Made by a program: the position numbers and the translations under genes
Assembly: GCF_000378445.1 (NCBI RefSeq)
Contig: NZ_KB899699.1
Location: forward strand, 84,521 to 148,520
DNA: 64,000 bases
Source: Deinococcus aquatilis DSM 23025
Lineage (GTDB): Bacteria > Deinococcota > Deinococci > Deinococcales > Deinococcaceae
Direction: 5' to 3'
Shown here: positions 31,092 through 41,708 of the stretch, one piece after another
Layout: each line of letters opens with the position of its first letter
How positions within the stretch are numbered: the stretch's first letter is position 1
The notes under the pieces: generated by a model
What the model saw: only the letters and a program-made list of their open reading frames with translations
Told to the model about the DNA's origin: nothing
The model's database searches: none

Positions 31092-32840
31092 TTATTCCAG
31101 TTCCACCCGCGTCGCCACCTGAACGCCGACTTCCGTCAACTGGTCGGCATCGACTGGGGCCGGAGCCAGGGCCATCAGATCCGCGCCCCGGTTGTTTTTG
31201 GGGAAGGCGATAACCTCGCGGATGCTCTGCGCTCCGGCCATCACCATCAGCAGGCGGTCAAAACCCCACGCGATGCCGCCGTGTGGGGGCGTGCCCGCTG
31301 CCAGCGCATCCAGAAAAAAGCCGAACTGGGCATGGGCCTCGGCGGGCGTAAAGCCGATGGCCTCGAACATCTTTTCCTGCACGGCGGGGTCATGAATTCG
31401 GATGCTGCCGCCGCCGATCTCGAAGCCGTTGAGCACGAGGTCGTAAGCCTGAGCGCGAATCTCGCCCTGCCGCTCGGTGCCGAACAGGTGAATATCGTCG
31501 GGGTGCGGGGCCGTGAAGGGATGGTGCATATACGTCCAGCGGGCGTTGGCTTCGTCGTATTCGAGCTGCGGAAATTCGGTGATCCAGGAGACGTGGAACT
31601 GTCCACCCGCCGCCAACCCGAACAGGTCGCGAAGGGCCAGGCGCACCGCCCCCAGCGCCGTCACCGCCTTCTGCCAGTCGCCCGCCGCAAACAGCAATGT
31701 TCCGCCCGCCGCGACCCCCGTGCGTGAAATCAGTTCTGCGGCCTGATCGCCTACAAATTTGCTGATGCCGCCCGTGAATCCGTCGCCGTCCCGCTTCAGC
31801 CACGCTAGGCCTCCTGCTCCGTTTTGCTTGGCGACCCGCTCCAGCGCATCGATCTGCTTGCGCGTCAGCTCGGGTGCAGCGATGACTTTGACGCTGCTGG
31901 CACTGGCAAAAGCCTGAAACGCACCGCCCGCAAACAGGTCGGTGACATCCACAAAGGCCGAATCAAAGCGCAGGTCGGGCTTGTCGGAGCCGTATTTGTC
32001 CATCGCCTCAAAGTAGGACAGGCGCGGGAAGGGCAGCGGCAATTCGGTGCCCAGCACGTCGCGGAAGACTGCCGCCAGCAGCCGTTCCTGAAGCTCCAGC
32101 ACGTCTTCTTGCTCCACGAAGCTCAGTTCCATATCGAGCTGAGTGAAGTCGGGCTGGCGGTCTGCCCGCAAATCCTCATCGCGGAAACAGCGGGCCAACT
32201 GGTAATAGCGGTCAAATCCGGCGATCATCAGCAGTTGCTTGAAGAGCTGGGGCGACTGCGGCAGCGCGTAGAATTCGCCCGGATTCAGGCGGCTGGGCAC
32301 CAGAAAGTCACGCGCACCCTCGGGCGTGGACTTGGTGAGCATCGGCGTTTCCACCTGAATAAACCCTTCCGCATCCAGAAAGCGCGTGACCGACGCCACC
32401 GCCTTGCTGCGGAGCATCAGGTTGCGCTGCATTTCCGGGCGGCGCAGGTCCAGATAGCGGAACTTCAGGCGAATGTCCTCAGCGGCGGTGATCGGCGTGC
32501 CGTCCACCTGAAAAGCGGGCGTGGTGGCCGCATTCAGAATCCTGAGGGCCGTGGGAATGACCTCGATGCCGCCCGTCGGATAGGCGTCCGTGCGCTGGGC
32601 CTCGCCGCGCTCGCGTACCAAGCCCGTGACCTCGATCACGAATTCGCCGCGCAGTTCGCTGGCGACGCCGTATGCCGGATTGTCCGACTCGATGGTGAGC
32701 TGCACGATGCCGCTGCGGTCACGCAAGATCACGAAATATTGCTCGGGAAAATCGCGGACCCGGTTGACCCAGCCCTGCAAGGTCACGGTCTGTCCGGCGT
32801 GGGTGGGGCCAAGTTCGGCCACGTAACAGGTGCGTTTCAT
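31092..32840 (-). CDS. aspS: Aspartyl-tRNA synthetase, bacterial type
   Basis: 582 aa class IIb synthetase. N-terminal OB domain ([20 protein letters not shown]), motif 2 [20 protein letters not shown], the bacteria-specific GAD insertion (about residues 290-410), and motif 3 [14 protein letters not shown]. This is the standard bacterial AspRS, expected to charge only tRNA-Asp; Deinococcus also has a shorter archaeal-type AspRS, which is not in this window. Start ATG 32840 overlaps the hisS stop by one base (TGATG), so it is translationally coupled. Confidence 0.97.
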   Translation of the reverse strand: MKRTCYVAELGPTHAGQTVTLQGWVNRVRDFPEQYFVILRDRSGIVQLTIESDNPAYGVASELRGEFVIEVTGLVRERGEAQRTDAYPTGGIEVIPTALRILNAATTPAFQVDGTPITAAEDIRLKFRYLDLRRPEMQRNLMLRSKAVASVTRFLDAEGFIQVETPMLTKSTPEGARDFLVPSRLNPGEFYALPQSPQLFKQLLMIAGFDRYYQLARCFRDEDLRADRQPDFTQLDMELSFVEQEDVLELQERLLAAVFRDVLGTELPLPFPRLSYFEAMDKYGSDKPDLRFDSAFVDVTDLFAGGAFQAFASASSVKVIAAPELTRKQIDALERVAKQNGAGGLAWLKRDGDGFTGGISKFVGDQAAELISRTGVAAGGTLLFAAGDWQKAVTALGAVRLALRDLFGLAAGGQFHVSWITEFPQLEYDEANARWTYMHHPFTAPHPDDIHLFGTERQGEIRAQAYDLVLNGFEIGGGSIRIHDPAVQEKMFEAIGFTPAEAHAQFGFFLDALAAGTPPHGGIAWGFDRLLMVMAGAQSIREVIAFPKNNRGADLMALAPAPVDADQLTEVGVQVATRVELE

Positions 32841-34138
32841 CAGTTGTTCTCCAGTTCGGTGAGGACGGTGTTCAGGTCGTCCAGCGCCACTTCCCGCTGC
32901 TCGCCCGACACCAGATTCTTGAGGTTCAGCACGCGGCGCAGGGCCTCATCGGTGCCAATAACGGCAGCGTAGCGGGCGCGGCGGCGTTCGGCGTCCTTGA
33001 AGGCGTTGCCGGGTTTCTGGGCCTTGTACGCGAATTCCACCCGCGCCACGGCCCGCGCAGAACGCGCAATCTGCGCGGCCAAGCCCACATTCTCAGCGTC
33101 CATGGCCGCCAGATACAGCAGCGGCCCCGGCGTTCCCGGCAGGCTCACGCCCTCGGCTTCCAGCGCCAGCAACAGCCGTTCTATTCCAAAGGCCCAGCCG
33201 ATCCCCGGCACTTCCGGCCCGCCGAGCTGAGCGCTGAGGCCGTCGTAGCGCCCGCCCCCGCCCAGCGCCGACTTCGCGCCCACGCCCTCGTGGTGCAGTT
33301 CCCACGCTGTGCGGCGGTAGTAATCCAGCCCGCGCACGATGCTGGGGTCCAGGTCGTACTCCACGCCCCACGCGCCCAGATACGCCTGAACTTCTGCAAA
33401 GTGTGCCGACGCCTCCGCGCCCAGAAAGTCCAGCATGGGCCGCACCGCGAGTTCACGAATCAGGTCCTGATCCTCGGCGCTCTTGCTGTCCAGAATCCGC
33501 ATCGGGTTGCGGGTCAGGCGGTCTTTGGAATCGTCCGATAAATGCTCCAGGTGCGGCGTAAACAGCCCGCGCAGATACTCGTTGTAGTTGTCCCGGTCTG
33601 CCGGATCACCGATGCTGCCCAGCTTCACGCGCACGCCACTCAGCCCCAGCGCCCGCACCACATCCACCATCAGCGCAATCGCCTCGGCATCCACCAGTGC
33701 GTCTGTGCTGCCCAACACCTCGTAATCCACCTGATGAAACTGACGCAGGCGGCCTTTCTGCACGTTTTCAGCGCGGAACATCGGGCCATGCGTCCAGAGT
33801 TTCAGCGGCGCGGGCAACTGCTTCAGCCCGTTTTGCAGGTAGGCACGCACCATTCCAGCGGTGCCTTCTGGCCGCAGGATAAACCCGCCATGATCGCCAA
33901 AGTAATACACCGTAAACATCTCTTTGCGAACAATATCGGTGCTGCCGCCCACGCCGCGCTTGACCAACTCGGCTTCCTCGAACAGCGGCGTTGCCATAAA
34001 CTGCGCTCCAGCACGCTCCAGCACGCGCCGCGCCGTTTCCTGCACATGAGCGAAAGCAGAGGCCTGAACATCCAGACTGAGTTTCGGACTGCCATCCGGC
34101 AGGTGATCTTTGGTGCCCTTGGGCCGGTCTATCGCCAT
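32840..34138 (-). CDS. hisS: Histidyl-tRNA synthetase
   Basis: 432 aa class II synthetase. [12 protein letters not shown] start, motif 2 region [21 protein letters not shown], HisA motif [19 protein letters not shown], and motif 3 [13 protein letters not shown]-terminal anticodon-binding domain from about residue 330. Start ATG 34138; TAGACT at 34154-34149 lies 10 nt upstream. Cotranscribed with aspS. Confidence 0.97.
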   Translation of the reverse strand: MAIDRPKGTKDHLPDGSPKLSLDVQASAFAHVQETARRVLERAGAQFMATPLFEEAELVKRGVGGSTDIVRKEMFTVYYFGDHGGFILRPEGTAGMVRAYLQNGLKQLPAPLKLWTHGPMFRAENVQKGRLRQFHQVDYEVLGSTDALVDAEAIALMVDVVRALGLSGVRVKLGSIGDPADRDNYNEYLRGLFTPHLEHLSDDSKDRLTRNPMRILDSKSAEDQDLIRELAVRPMLDFLGAEASAHFAEVQAYLGAWGVEYDLDPSIVRGLDYYRRTAWELHHEGVGAKSALGGGGRYDGLSAQLGGPEVPGIGWAFGIERLLLALEAEGVSLPGTPGPLLYLAAMDAENVGLAAQIARSARAVARVEFAYKAQKPGNAFKDAERRRARYAAVIGTDEALRRVLNLKNLVSGEQREVALDDLNTVLTELENN

Positions 34139-34225
34139 AACGCCCCGGAGTCTACAGGGCGGCGGGGAGGGAATGAATGGGGAAGGTGGCGCAGAGGCCA
34201 CAGTCCAGCGCCAAAACAGGGGAGA

Positions 34226-34253
34226 GGGCGGCCCCCGCACCGGCAGGCCGCCC
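34226..34253 (-). terminator. GC-rich hairpin after the IPT lipoprotein gene
   Basis: GGGCGGCC (34226-34233) pairs with GGCCGCCC (34246-34253), 15 nt past the lipoprotein stop. There is no real T-run on the minus strand (TCTCCCCTGTTTTGG). Confidence 0.55.
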
Positions 34254-34267
34254 CCAACCCTCCATCC

Positions 34268-34654
34268 TTACTGGCCGATGCTGTAAGAGATTGGGTTTGA
34301 CTTGAGGCTACCGACAGTGACGTAAACATAAGCGCCACCGGGGGGCAGGTCAGACGGCACCGTAAAGGTGATTTCGCTGGGCGTCCAGCTTTGAATGGCT
34401 GCGGCAGGCAGGTCGAAACCGCCGCTTCCATCGTAGGCTGCACCCATTCGGATGGTGGCGCTGGCTGGGCCGCCCAGATAACGACCCTGAACGGTCAGCG
34501 TGCCGCCGCGAACTACTGGAGCAGAAACTTTGTACAGCACTGGCTTAACCGCGACAAACCGCTCGGTGCTGGTTTGCTGACGCGGCGCACAGGAAGAAAG
34601 AGAACCAAGAAACAGCCCAGTCATCAGTAAAGAACCCACCAAGAAACGCGCCAT
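34268..34654 (-). CDS. IPT/TIG-domain lipoprotein
   Basis: 128 aa. Signal peptide with lipobox LSSC (Cys 22), then an IPT/TIG-like immunoglobulin fold: [40 protein letters not shown]. Probably anchored in the membrane on the outer side. Start ATG 34654 has GGAGG about 6 nt upstream. Short for a TIG protein; function unknown. Divergent from the lipid kinase gene. Confidence 0.75.
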   Translation of the reverse strand: MARFLVGSLLMTGLFLGSLSSCAPRQQTSTERFVAVKPVLYKVSAPVVRGGTLTVQGRYLGGPASATIRMGAAYDGSGGFDLPAAAIQSWTPSEITFTVPSDLPPGGAYVYVTVGSLKSNPISYSIGQ

Positions 34655-34690
34655 AAAGAGCCTCCGTGCGGGCAGTCTAATGAGCCGTGT

Positions 34691-35686
34691 ATGACCGGTC
34701 AAATCACCCCCCCCAACGCTGAATTGTTCACAGCGCTTTCTGACGCAGATCAGGCCACCCTCGCTCCCCTCGCCGGTAAGCGGGTGATGGTGGTTTTCAA
34801 TCCCAAAAGCGGCCAGGGCGACAGCGATCTGCCCGCGTTTATAGCGCTGCTCAGGGCGGCGGGCGCACAGGTGACCGAGCGTGAGCTGACCCCGGAAAAA
34901 CCCATGAGCAGCTACGTGGAAGACATCACGGCCTTCGATGTGGTGGTCGGCGCGGGCGGTGACGGCACCGTGAGCAGCCTCGCCTATGCCAGCCGATACA
35001 AGAATGTGCCGCTGCTGGCCTACCCGGCAGGCACCGCCAACCTGATCGCCCAGAATCTGGATTTGCCCCGCACGCCGCTGGCTCTGGCGCAGGTGGTGGC
35101 AGGTGCACACGTGGTCCGGGTGGATTTGGGAGAACTGGAAGTCAGGGGAGAGACCCACGGCTTTGCCATGCTGGCCGGAGCTGGAGCCGACGCCGCCATG
35201 ATCCGCGATTCCGAGGAGCTCAAGGAAAAATTCGGCGCGATGGCCTACGTCATGAGCGCGATGAAGCAGCTCAATCCCAAAAAGACCACCTTCCACCTCG
35301 TGCTGGACGGCCAGAAGCGGGAGTTTGAAGGCATCGGCGTGATGGTCGCCAACTTCGGCATGGCCAATTACCGCCTGCCCATCACCACCGACATCAGCCC
35401 CAGCGATGGCCGCTTCACTGTGGTGCTGCTGAAGGCGGGCAACATCATGCGACTGGTGCCCAACCTGATCGACTCGGTGCGGGCCAAGTTGAATCTGGGC
35501 GATCCCCTGTTCAGCGGCAACCTCGAAACTGTGGAAGCCAAAGAAGTCAGCGTGGTGTCCGACGAACCGTTCCCGCTGCAATACGACGGCGAACTGCACG
35601 AAGAAACGACTCCCTTTACCGCCAAAATCCTTCCCGGAGCCATCCGGTTCCTGACGGGGGCCAAGAAAGGAGACCTGGATACCTGA
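34691..35686 (+). CDS. Diacylglycerol kinase catalytic-domain (lipid kinase) protein
   Basis: 331 aa. DAGK/YegS-type kinase: [13 protein letters not shown], glycine-rich nucleotide loop [27 protein letters not shown], and the C-terminal [11 protein letters not shown]. It phosphorylates diacylglycerol or a related lipid; substrate cannot be fixed. ATG 34691 has TCTAAT (34675-34680) 10 nt upstream and no SD. Confidence 0.9.
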   Translation: MTGQITPPNAELFTALSDADQATLAPLAGKRVMVVFNPKSGQGDSDLPAFIALLRAAGAQVTERELTPEKPMSSYVEDITAFDVVVGAGGDGTVSSLAYASRYKNVPLLAYPAGTANLIAQNLDLPRTPLALAQVVAGAHVVRVDLGELEVRGETHGFAMLAGAGADAAMIRDSEELKEKFGAMAYVMSAMKQLNPKKTTFHLVLDGQKREFEGIGVMVANFGMANYRLPITTDISPSDGRFTVVLLKAGNIMRLVPNLIDSVRAKLNLGDPLFSGNLETVEAKEVSVVSDEPFPLQYDGELHEETTPFTAKILPGAIRFLTGAKKGDLDT

Positions 35687-35713
35687 AGCCAATGATGGGT
35701 CTCCGCTCAACAG

Positions 35714-35750
35714 AAAGGCAGCCGGAAGCGTCGTCGCCCCGGCTGCCTTT
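35714..35750. terminator. Bidirectional terminator, lipid kinase / ABC ATPase
   Basis: AAAGGCAGCCGG (35714-35725) pairs perfectly with CCGGCTGCCTTT (35739-35750) between convergent genes. Confidence 0.85.
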
Positions 35751-35774
35751 CGTGATGCTGGCCTCGCCCTACGT

Positions 35775-36557
35775 TCAGTGGCCCAGCACTTTACTCAAAA
35801 ACGCTTTGGCCCGCTCGTGCTGAGGGTTGTTGTAGAACTGCTCCGGCGTGGTGTCTTCCACGATATTGCCCTGATCGAAGAACACCAGACGGTCGGCCAC
35901 TTCCCGCGCAAAGCCCATCTCGTGTGTGACGCACAGCATGGTCATGCCGCTGCCCGCCAGGCCCTTCATCACGTCCAGCACCTCCTTGATCATCTCGGGA
36001 TCAAGGGCCGATGTCGGTTCGTCGAACAGCATCACCTTGGGATCCATCGCCAGGGCGCGGGCAATGGCGACCCGCTGCTGCTGCCCGCCCGACAACTGGG
36101 CCGGATACTTGTAGGCCTGTTCCTCGATGCCCACCCGGGTCAGCAATTCCATCGCCCGCGCTTCGGCCTGCGCTTTGGGCTGCTTGCGTACCCGGATCGG
36201 GGCCAGCGACACGTTCTGCAGCACGGTCAGGTGCGGAAACAGATTGAAGCTCTGAAACACCATGCCCACTTCCCGGCGAATGGCGTCCAGATTCTGCCCG
36301 TCCTTGAGTTCCATGCCGTCCACGATGATGGTGCCCTGATCGTGCGCTTCGAGGCGGTTGATGGTGCGGATAAAGGTGGATTTGCCGCTGCCCGACGGCC
36401 CGATGATGACCACGACCTCGCCCGACTGCACCGACATGTTCACCCCGCGCAGGGCGTGAAAGGCACCGAAATGCTTGTGGACGTCGACGGCCTTGATGAT
36501 CGGGTCGCCTGATTTCACGGGCGGGTTCTGCTTGCTGAGATTCGCATGGGCGGTCAT
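35775..36557 (-). CDS. Amino-acid ABC transporter ATP-binding protein (GlnQ type)
   Basis: 260 aa. Walker [11 protein letters not shown]-loop [15 protein letters not shown], signature LSGGQQQR, Walker [16 protein letters not shown]-loop VTHEMGF. Closest in style to polar amino acid importers (GlnQ/HisP/GltL). Start ATG 36557 with GGAGGAG just upstream. It stands alone: no permease or binding protein in the window, so the partner must be elsewhere. Confidence 0.93.
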   Translation of the reverse strand: MTAHANLSKQNPPVKSGDPIIKAVDVHKHFGAFHALRGVNMSVQSGEVVVIIGPSGSGKSTFIRTINRLEAHDQGTIIVDGMELKDGQNLDAIRREVGMVFQSFNLFPHLTVLQNVSLAPIRVRKQPKAQAEARAMELLTRVGIEEQAYKYPAQLSGGQQQRVAIARALAMDPKVMLFDEPTSALDPEMIKEVLDVMKGLAGSGMTMLCVTHEMGFAREVADRLVFFDQGNIVEDTTPEQFYNNPQHERAKAFLSKVLGH

Positions 36558-36672
36558 AACTCCTCCAGAATAACGTGGGGCAAATGATGGGTTCTGGAGC
36601 CAGTGTAATGCCGCAGCCAAACGGCGACGCGCCGTGGTGTCTAGCCGCGCCGACACCGGGCAGGGAAGACCC

Positions 36673-37650
36673 CTAAATGAATCCCTCCATCACCTCATCC
36701 AGATCGTCTTCGGGCAGTTCCACATATCGGCGTGTGGTATCCACCTGCTCGTGCCCCAGAAACCCGGCCACCCGCGTAAAGTCCTTGACGGCGGCGTACA
36801 GCTGTGTCCCCGCGTATTTGCGCCCTGCATGAAAGCCCCGGAACTCATGCTCGCGCCCGCACTTCAGCGCCAGCTTCTGCAACCGCTCGTAGGCGCTGGA
36901 ATAGGCCGAAAAGGTGAACAGGCGGCTCGTCGGCGTGGACACCGTTTCCGCTTTCAGTGCCTCCAATGCCTCCCGCAGTTTCGCACTCAGCGGCACGATT
37001 CTGGCCTTATCGCCCTTGCCATGTGCCACCAGCAGCCGCCTGCGCCGCAGGTCGATCTGGCCCCATTCCACCGCCAGCGCCTCGGCAATCCGCAGCCCCG
37101 CGTGCGTGAGCAGCAGCAGCAGCACCGCTTCCTGCGCGTCGGCTTCTGCCAGCATCGCCTGCACAAAATCAGCGCGGTACGGGGGATTCTTCACGATGCC
37201 CTTGGTGCGGTCTTTGGGGCGCTTCACGTCGCCAAAAGGGTCGGCGTCGGTGGCCCCGGCCCAGCGCAGGGCGCGGTACAGGGCAGAGGCGGCGGCCACC
37301 CGCGCCTGTACGGTGGCGGGTTTCAGGCCCGAGGCACTCAGGCTAGCCACGAACAGTGCGGGTTCGCGGCGACCCGGATGCGTCAGGTTCCAGGCGTGGG
37401 CGCTGGCATGGTCCACCACCACCCTGACTCCCGTTTTGTAGGCCCGCAGGGTATGGGGGCTGACGCGCACGCCCGCGCTGGTGTCGCTGCTCAGGCAGGC
37501 CAGCGTGAGCGCCCACAGGTCTTCAAAGTCTTTGTCACGGGCAGCGCGGATGGCCCGCACGCGCAGGGCCTCGTCGGTCAGGCCAGCAAAAGCGCGGGCC
37601 TGGGCCAGGCGGTCGCCGGAATACAACACAGGAGCGGAAGTGTCGGACAT
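36673..37650 (-). CDS. Tyrosine recombinase (XerC/D-like)
   Basis: 325 aa. N-terminal SAM-like core-binding domain (about residues 60-150) and catalytic domain with the full set: Arg 187 ([10 protein letters not shown]), Lys in [11 protein letters not shown], His 274 and Arg 277 (FHAGRKYAG), His 300 ([10 protein letters not shown]) and nucleophile Tyr 309 (RRYVEL). The first ~45 residues are an extra extension compared with XerD. Start ATG 37650. A dif-like palindrome lies 5 bp upstream, which points to a resident chromosome-dimer recombinase or a single-recombinase system like XerS, rather than a phage integrase. Confidence 0.88.
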   Translation of the reverse strand: MSDTSAPVLYSGDRLAQARAFAGLTDEALRVRAIRAARDKDFEDLWALTLACLSSDTSAGVRVSPHTLRAYKTGVRVVVDHASAHAWNLTHPGRREPALFVASLSASGLKPATVQARVAAASALYRALRWAGATDADPFGDVKRPKDRTKGIVKNPPYRADFVQAMLAEADAQEAVLLLLLTHAGLRIAEALAVEWGQIDLRRRRLLVAHGKGDKARIVPLSAKLREALEALKAETVSTPTSRLFTFSAYSSAYERLQKLALKCGREHEFRGFHAGRKYAGTQLYAAVKDFTRVAGFLGHEQVDTTRRYVELPEDDLDEVMEGFI

Positions 37651-37655
37651 ACGGA

Positions 37656-37681
37656 CCGATGATAACAAGCCTTATCAACGG
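37656..37681. other. dif-like palindrome at the recombinase gene
   Basis: CCGATGATAA (37656-37665), 6-bp centre CAAGCC, TTATCAACGG (37672-37681). The arms match at 9 of 10 positions and the inner ATAA-N6-TTAT is the conserved core of Xer/dif sites. It sits 5 bp from the recombinase ATG, covering its promoter region. Not tested for single-copy status in the genome. Confidence 0.6.
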
Positions 37682-37698
37682 CGGGGTGAGATCGTCCC

Positions 37699-37854
37699 TC
37701 AGTGTTCTTTCCCCTCAATCTGGATGGTCAGACCTTTTCCCACGAAACCTGAGGTCAGGACCGTGTAGGTATTTTCCCCCTCAACCTGCTCTCGGCGGCC
37801 CTTCTCGGCCTTCCTGTGAGCTTGGCTGATTTTCAGCGTGTGACACGGTGTCAA
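37699..37854 (-). CDS. Possible small protein between lnt and the recombinase
   Basis: 51 aa from TTG 37854: a basic helical first half (HRKAEKGRREQVE) and a beta-rich end (NTYTVLTSGFVGKGLTIQIE). It starts 13 nt after the lnt stop with no SD. The palindrome TGACACGGTGTCA (37841-37853) covers its start, which could instead be an operator and make the frame incidental. No family recognised. Confidence 0.3.
   Translation of the reverse strand: MTPCHTLKISQAHRKAEKGRREQVEGENTYTVLTSGFVGKGLTIQIEGKEH
37841..37853. promoter_or_regulatory. Palindrome TGACAC-G-GTGTCA 3' of lnt
   Basis: Perfect 6+1+6 palindrome 15 nt downstream of the lnt stop, upstream of the recombinase gene on the minus strand. Operator-like; no regulator can be assigned. 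Confidence 0.35.
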
Positions 37855-37867
37855 AAGCTTTTATCTG

Positions 37868-39355
37868 CTACAGCGTCCGGCGGGAGCGCCGATCCAGCAT
37901 TCCGGCGAAGATCAGCATCAGCGCGGCCAACCCCAGCGCCAGCCCGTCGCCCACGCGCACGAACAGGGTTTGACCGGTCAGGCGCAGTGGGCGGGCATGC
38001 AGGACGCCCTGACCGGAGGCGAGCGTCTGCACCGGCTGGCCCAGATCATTGATTTCTGCGGCGATGCCCTCGTTCACGCTCCGAACCACATAGCGCCGCG
38101 TTTCTATGGCCCGCACCCGGCCCATCATGAAATGCTGCTGCACGCCCCAGCCGTCGTACCAGCCGTCGTTGGACACGTTGACCAGCACCTGTGCACCCTT
38201 GCCGACCAGCACGCGGGCCACCCACGGAAACACGCTGTCGTAGCAGACATACGCGCCGTACTGAACGCCGTTCAGTTCAAGAGGACTGATCACTTTGGCG
38301 GGCGGCACACTTTCCAGAGAGACGCCGATGCTGCGCTCGATGAGGCTCCAGGCCGGGGCCAGAGCCTGCCGGAACGGGAAGTATTCACCGAAGGGAACCG
38401 GACGGGCCTTGTCGGTTTCGGAAGTCACGCGGCCACCGTCCCAGGTGCGTACCGAGTTGCGGCGAGGTTCCATCTGGCTCACACCGTAGATTCCGGCTGC
38501 AGGCACGGCGGGCAGCAGGGATGGATCACCGATGCTGCTCTCGCTCCACACGACAATTTCTTCCGGGCGCCGGTTGGCGCGGGTCAGGTCGGCCTGCAAG
38601 TCGAACTGCTCCTGTGCCGTCAGCTGGCGGGAAGCGCGGCCAAAGGAATCGATGGTGGTTCGCAGCAGGAGCATCGGCGTCTCTGGCCCGCTGCCCGCTG
38701 TGCGCGTCAGACCGTAGGCGAATGCCAGTGCCCAGGCCGCCGCCATCAGCAGCAGTGGGCGGCGTCTCCCCCATCCACTGCCCTGCTGTTGCAGCGTGCC
38801 CCCAAATGTGGCGCCCACAAAACAGGCCAGCGCCGCCGCCGTGGCCGCGACCAGCACGCTGCCCAGCAGCACGCCGCCCAGGTCGGCAATCTGAATGGCG
38901 GGCGTGGGCAGCAGCGTATAGCCCAGCGTGGGCCAGGGAAAGGCAGGCGGGCCGAGAAAGCGCAGCCATTCCAGCACGACCCAGCCGCCCGCCAGTCCCC
39001 ACACCCGCGCTCCCGCCGAGCGGAACAGGCGGCCCACCAGCCAGGCCATACCAGCCAGGAATCCGCCTTCCAGGGCAAACAGAGCGAAGGCCAGCACGCC
39101 TGCGGGTGAAAAGCCGAACAGTTTGCCCAGAAAGGTGGTGAGCCACCACAGATGGACGGCGCTGTAGGCGGTGCCCGCCCAGAAGGCGCGGCCTGCCACG
39201 TTGCGGGCACTGCGGCCCTGTGCGGCAAAGGCCAGCAGCGCGGCCAGCGGCAGAAAACTCAGGGCGCTCCAGCCCAGCGGTAATCCGCACAGGGCCAGCA
39301 ATGTTCCGAGTGAGGCGGCAAGCAGGGCAGAGGACAGGGAGGGCGAGACACGCAC
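37868..39355 (-). CDS. lnt: Apolipoprotein N-acyltransferase
   Basis: 495 aa. Adds the third acyl chain to lipoproteins. Several N-terminal TM helices, then a nitrilase-like domain with the catalytic triad regions: Glu in [10 protein letters not shown], Lys/Glu region around [10 protein letters not shown], and Cys in [11 protein letters not shown]; a C-terminal TM helix follows. Start GTG 39355 has TACAAT (39367-39362) exactly 6 nt upstream, a leaderless layout; the frame continues 5' but without conserved sequence. Consistent with the lipoproteins encoded nearby. Confidence 0.92.
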   Translation of the reverse strand: MRVSPSLSSALLAASLGTLLALCGLPLGWSALSFLPLAALLAFAAQGRSARNVAGRAFWAGTAYSAVHLWWLTTFLGKLFGFSPAGVLAFALFALEGGFLAGMAWLVGRLFRSAGARVWGLAGGWVVLEWLRFLGPPAFPWPTLGYTLLPTPAIQIADLGGVLLGSVLVAATAAALACFVGATFGGTLQQQGSGWGRRRPLLLMAAAWALAFAYGLTRTAGSGPETPMLLLRTTIDSFGRASRQLTAQEQFDLQADLTRANRRPEEIVVWSESSIGDPSLLPAVPAAGIYGVSQMEPRRNSVRTWDGGRVTSETDKARPVPFGEYFPFRQALAPAWSLIERSIGVSLESVPPAKVISPLELNGVQYGAYVCYDSVFPWVARVLVGKGAQVLVNVSNDGWYDGWGVQQHFMMGRVRAIETRRYVVRSVNEGIAAEINDLGQPVQTLASGQGVLHARPLRLTGQTLFVRVGDGLALGLAALMLIFAGMLDRRSRRTL

Positions 39356-39588
39356 CCGCGCATTGTAAGGCGGGCGGGGGTGAGCAACCGCCGTGACTGC
39401 ACCCCCTACGCTCAAGAGTTGATGAGGGCAGTGGCCTTCACCGCGCCCGGAAGCGGGATTCTTCGGCCAGCAGGCTCTTCTTCTTGACCACCAGCACACG
39501 CGCCGCAGAACTGACCGCAGGTCGTACCCGCCCCCTTTGGGGGATTTTCCGCCGCACCGCGCTGCTGGGCTGCTAGGATAAACAGACC

Positions 39589-40290
39589 TTGAGAATCGCG
39601 TTTATCAGTGACCTGCATGCCAACATTCACGCGCTGACATCCGTGAAACGGTTTTTATCTGAAAATATTGTCAATCAGGTGGTCGTGGTCGGTGATCTGG
39701 TGGGATACGGCGCGAGTCCCGGCCCGGTGATCGACTTCGTGCGGCGCGAGGGCTGGGCCACCGGGCTGGGCAGCAGCGACATGCGTGTATCCATGGAACT
39801 TGGAGAACGCTCGGAGCGCAAGGGCGTGGCCGATCAGGTCCTGACGTGGACGCGCAAGATGCTGACGCCAGAGCAAAACGACTACCTGCGCCGCCTGCCG
39901 CCCGGTGGCCGGATCATGACTCCGGTGGGCCGCGTGCGCTTTTTTCACGGCTCGCCTCACAATCCCGAAGACCGGATAGACCTGATGGCGCAGGAGCGGG
40001 AACTTGAAGCCCTGGCCGACAGCCTCAGCTCCCGCGTGATCGTGGTTGGCGGCTCGCATGTGCCCTTTGTGCGGGTGGTCGGAGACACGACTTTTCTCGA
40101 TCCGGGCAGCGTGGGCCTGAGCCTGAACCACGAGCCGGGGGCAGATGTCGCAATCGTGGACTGTGTGGGCCGCAGGCCGAAAGTGTCGCTGCACAAGGTC
40201 ACCTATGATTTTGCGTCCAGCGCCTTCGACATCATGGCGTGGAACCTGCCGCCTGTGATTGCCGACGTGATCCGCACAGGGAAAATGTAG
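39589..40290 (+). CDS. YfcE/MJ0936-like metallophosphoesterase
   Basis: 233 aa. Calcineurin-like phosphoesterase: [54 protein letters not shown]. The usual GNHD motif is replaced by GLGSSDMRV, so the third motif is altered and one metal ligand may be missing. Start TTG 39589; TAGGAT (39574-39579) 9 nt upstream could be a -10 box or part of an AGGA ribosome site. Confidence 0.8.
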   Translation: MRIAFISDLHANIHALTSVKRFLSENIVNQVVVVGDLVGYGASPGPVIDFVRREGWATGLGSSDMRVSMELGERSERKGVADQVLTWTRKMLTPEQNDYLRRLPPGGRIMTPVGRVRFFHGSPHNPEDRIDLMAQERELEALADSLSSRVIVVGGSHVPFVRVVGDTTFLDPGSVGLSLNHEPGADVAIVDCVGRRPKVSLHKVTYDFASSAFDIMAWNLPPVIADVIRTGKM

Positions 40291-40314
40291 GGCTGCTGAG
40301 CAAAGGGAAGACAA

Positions 40315-40352
40315 CAGAAAGGCGCATCTGCCAGTGTAGATGCGCCTTTCTG
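40315..40352. terminator. Bidirectional terminator, phosphoesterase / aminotransferase
   Basis: Perfect 15-bp stem, CAGAAAGGCGCATCT (40315-40329) with its complement at 40338-40352. Confidence 0.88.
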
Positions 40353-40387
40353 TGATGGGGTTATCTCCGGTCCTGATGGCTCAACCT

Positions 40388-41563
40388 TTACACCAGCACG
40401 GCGGTCTTCTCGCTCACCAATCCTGCTGCTTCCAGCTCTGCCTCGTAGCGCATCGTGAGGCCGGGTGCGCCCAGCAGGTCTTCGAGGGCCACCATCAGGG
40501 CGCGGTAGGGGGCGGGGCGGGCGGCTTCTCCCATCAACCCCAGACGCCAGATGACTCCAGCGGTGGGGCCAAGGCCGCCAGTCACGCTGATTTCACGGGC
40601 GCGGAGGGCCAGACGCACGGCGGCATCGTCCATGCCTGCCGGGAGGCGCAGGGCCAGAACGGTGGGCAGGCGGTCTTCTTCGCGGCGCACATAATGCGAG
40701 AAGCCCAGCGGTGCGAGGGTGCGCGTGATGACCTGCCCGAGCTGTTGCACACGCAGTTTCCGGGCGTCCAGTCCCTCTTCCAGTGCGGCTTGCAACGCGG
40801 CGTGGAAGGCGTAGTGCAGGTTCACGGGAATGGTGTGGTGGTAGGTATGCTCAACCCAGTAATCGCGCAGGCCTTCAAAGTCGCAGTACCACAGAGGCGT
40901 GGGCGTGCGGCGTGCGGCGTAGCGGGCAAAAGCGCGTTCGCTGATGGCAATCGGCGCGAGTCCAGGCGGGGCCGACAGGCATTTCTGTGCGCCGGTGTAG
41001 GCGTAGTCCACGCCCCATTCCTGCATATGAAAAGGCTCCATGCCCGCAGTGGTCACGGCGTCTACGGTCAGCAGGACGCCGCTGCCGCGCACCAGTTTGG
41101 CGATTTCGGGCACGGGATTCAGCACGCCCGTACTCGTCTCGCCGTGCACGACGGCCACCATCGCCACGCCGTCGAGGTGCGCCGCCACGTCTTCGGGCTT
41201 GATGGCTTCGCCCAGTGGGGCCGTGACCAGACGCACATGAGCGCCGTAGCGGGCTGCCATCTCCGCCATGCGGCGTCCGAAGCTGCCGTTGGCACACACC
41301 AGAATTTCGTCGCCCTGTTCGACCAGATTGGCAAAGCCCGCTTCCATGCCGAGGCTGCCCGTGCCCGCCAGCAGCGCGGTAAAGGCTTCGGGTTCTGTGC
41401 CGTACATCACCCGCAGGTCGGCCTGAATCTCGCGGTTCAGCGCGAATACTTCCGGATCCATGTGGCCCAGCATCCCGCGCATCATGGCCTTCTGGGCACG
41501 GGGATGGATCGGGGTGGGGCCGGGTGTCAGCAGGACGTGGTGGTCGTGGGTATCCTCGAACAT
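40388..41563 (-). CDS. Alanine-glyoxylate / serine-pyruvate type aminotransferase
   Basis: 391 aa class V PLP enzyme: [14 protein letters not shown] start, [26 protein letters not shown], Asp in [11 protein letters not shown], and Schiff-base Lys in [13 protein letters not shown]. Family members transaminate glyoxylate with alanine or serine. Start ATG 41563 is chosen because TAGACT (41576-41571) is 7 nt upstream (leaderless); the open frame to 41584 would include that box. Confidence 0.9.
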   Translation of the reverse strand: MFEDTHDHHVLLTPGPTPIHPRAQKAMMRGMLGHMDPEVFALNREIQADLRVMYGTEPEAFTALLAGTGSLGMEAGFANLVEQGDEILVCANGSFGRRMAEMAARYGAHVRLVTAPLGEAIKPEDVAAHLDGVAMVAVVHGETSTGVLNPVPEIAKLVRGSGVLLTVDAVTTAGMEPFHMQEWGVDYAYTGAQKCLSAPPGLAPIAISERAFARYAARRTPTPLWYCDFEGLRDYWVEHTYHHTIPVNLHYAFHAALQAALEEGLDARKLRVQQLGQVITRTLAPLGFSHYVRREEDRLPTVLALRLPAGMDDAAVRLALRAREISVTGGLGPTAGVIWRLGLMGEAARPAPYRALMVALEDLLGAPGLTMRYEAELEAAGLVSEKTAVLV

Positions 41564-41708
41564 TTGACCGAGTCTAGCATCCATCCAGACGATTTGAGCA
41601 ATAGAGTTGCGCTAACCTGGCTAGAGGGGCAGGTCACGGCAATTCAATTGCGCCAGAAGGCTATTTTTCGGAGGCAATGGACTGACAAACCTCTGCAGGA
41701 GGCCCCAG

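Noticed and set aside
34655..35710. Upstream extension of the IPT lipoprotein frame to 480 codons
   Set aside because: It is antisense to the lipid kinase; the lipoprotein has its own SD, signal peptide and lipobox at 34654.
39438..39557. 39-codon minus-strand frame ([18 protein letters not shown]...) in the lnt/phosphoesterase gap
   Set aside because: Protein-like in part and faintly Nudix-like, but no SD or -10 box and too short to judge; could be a remnant.
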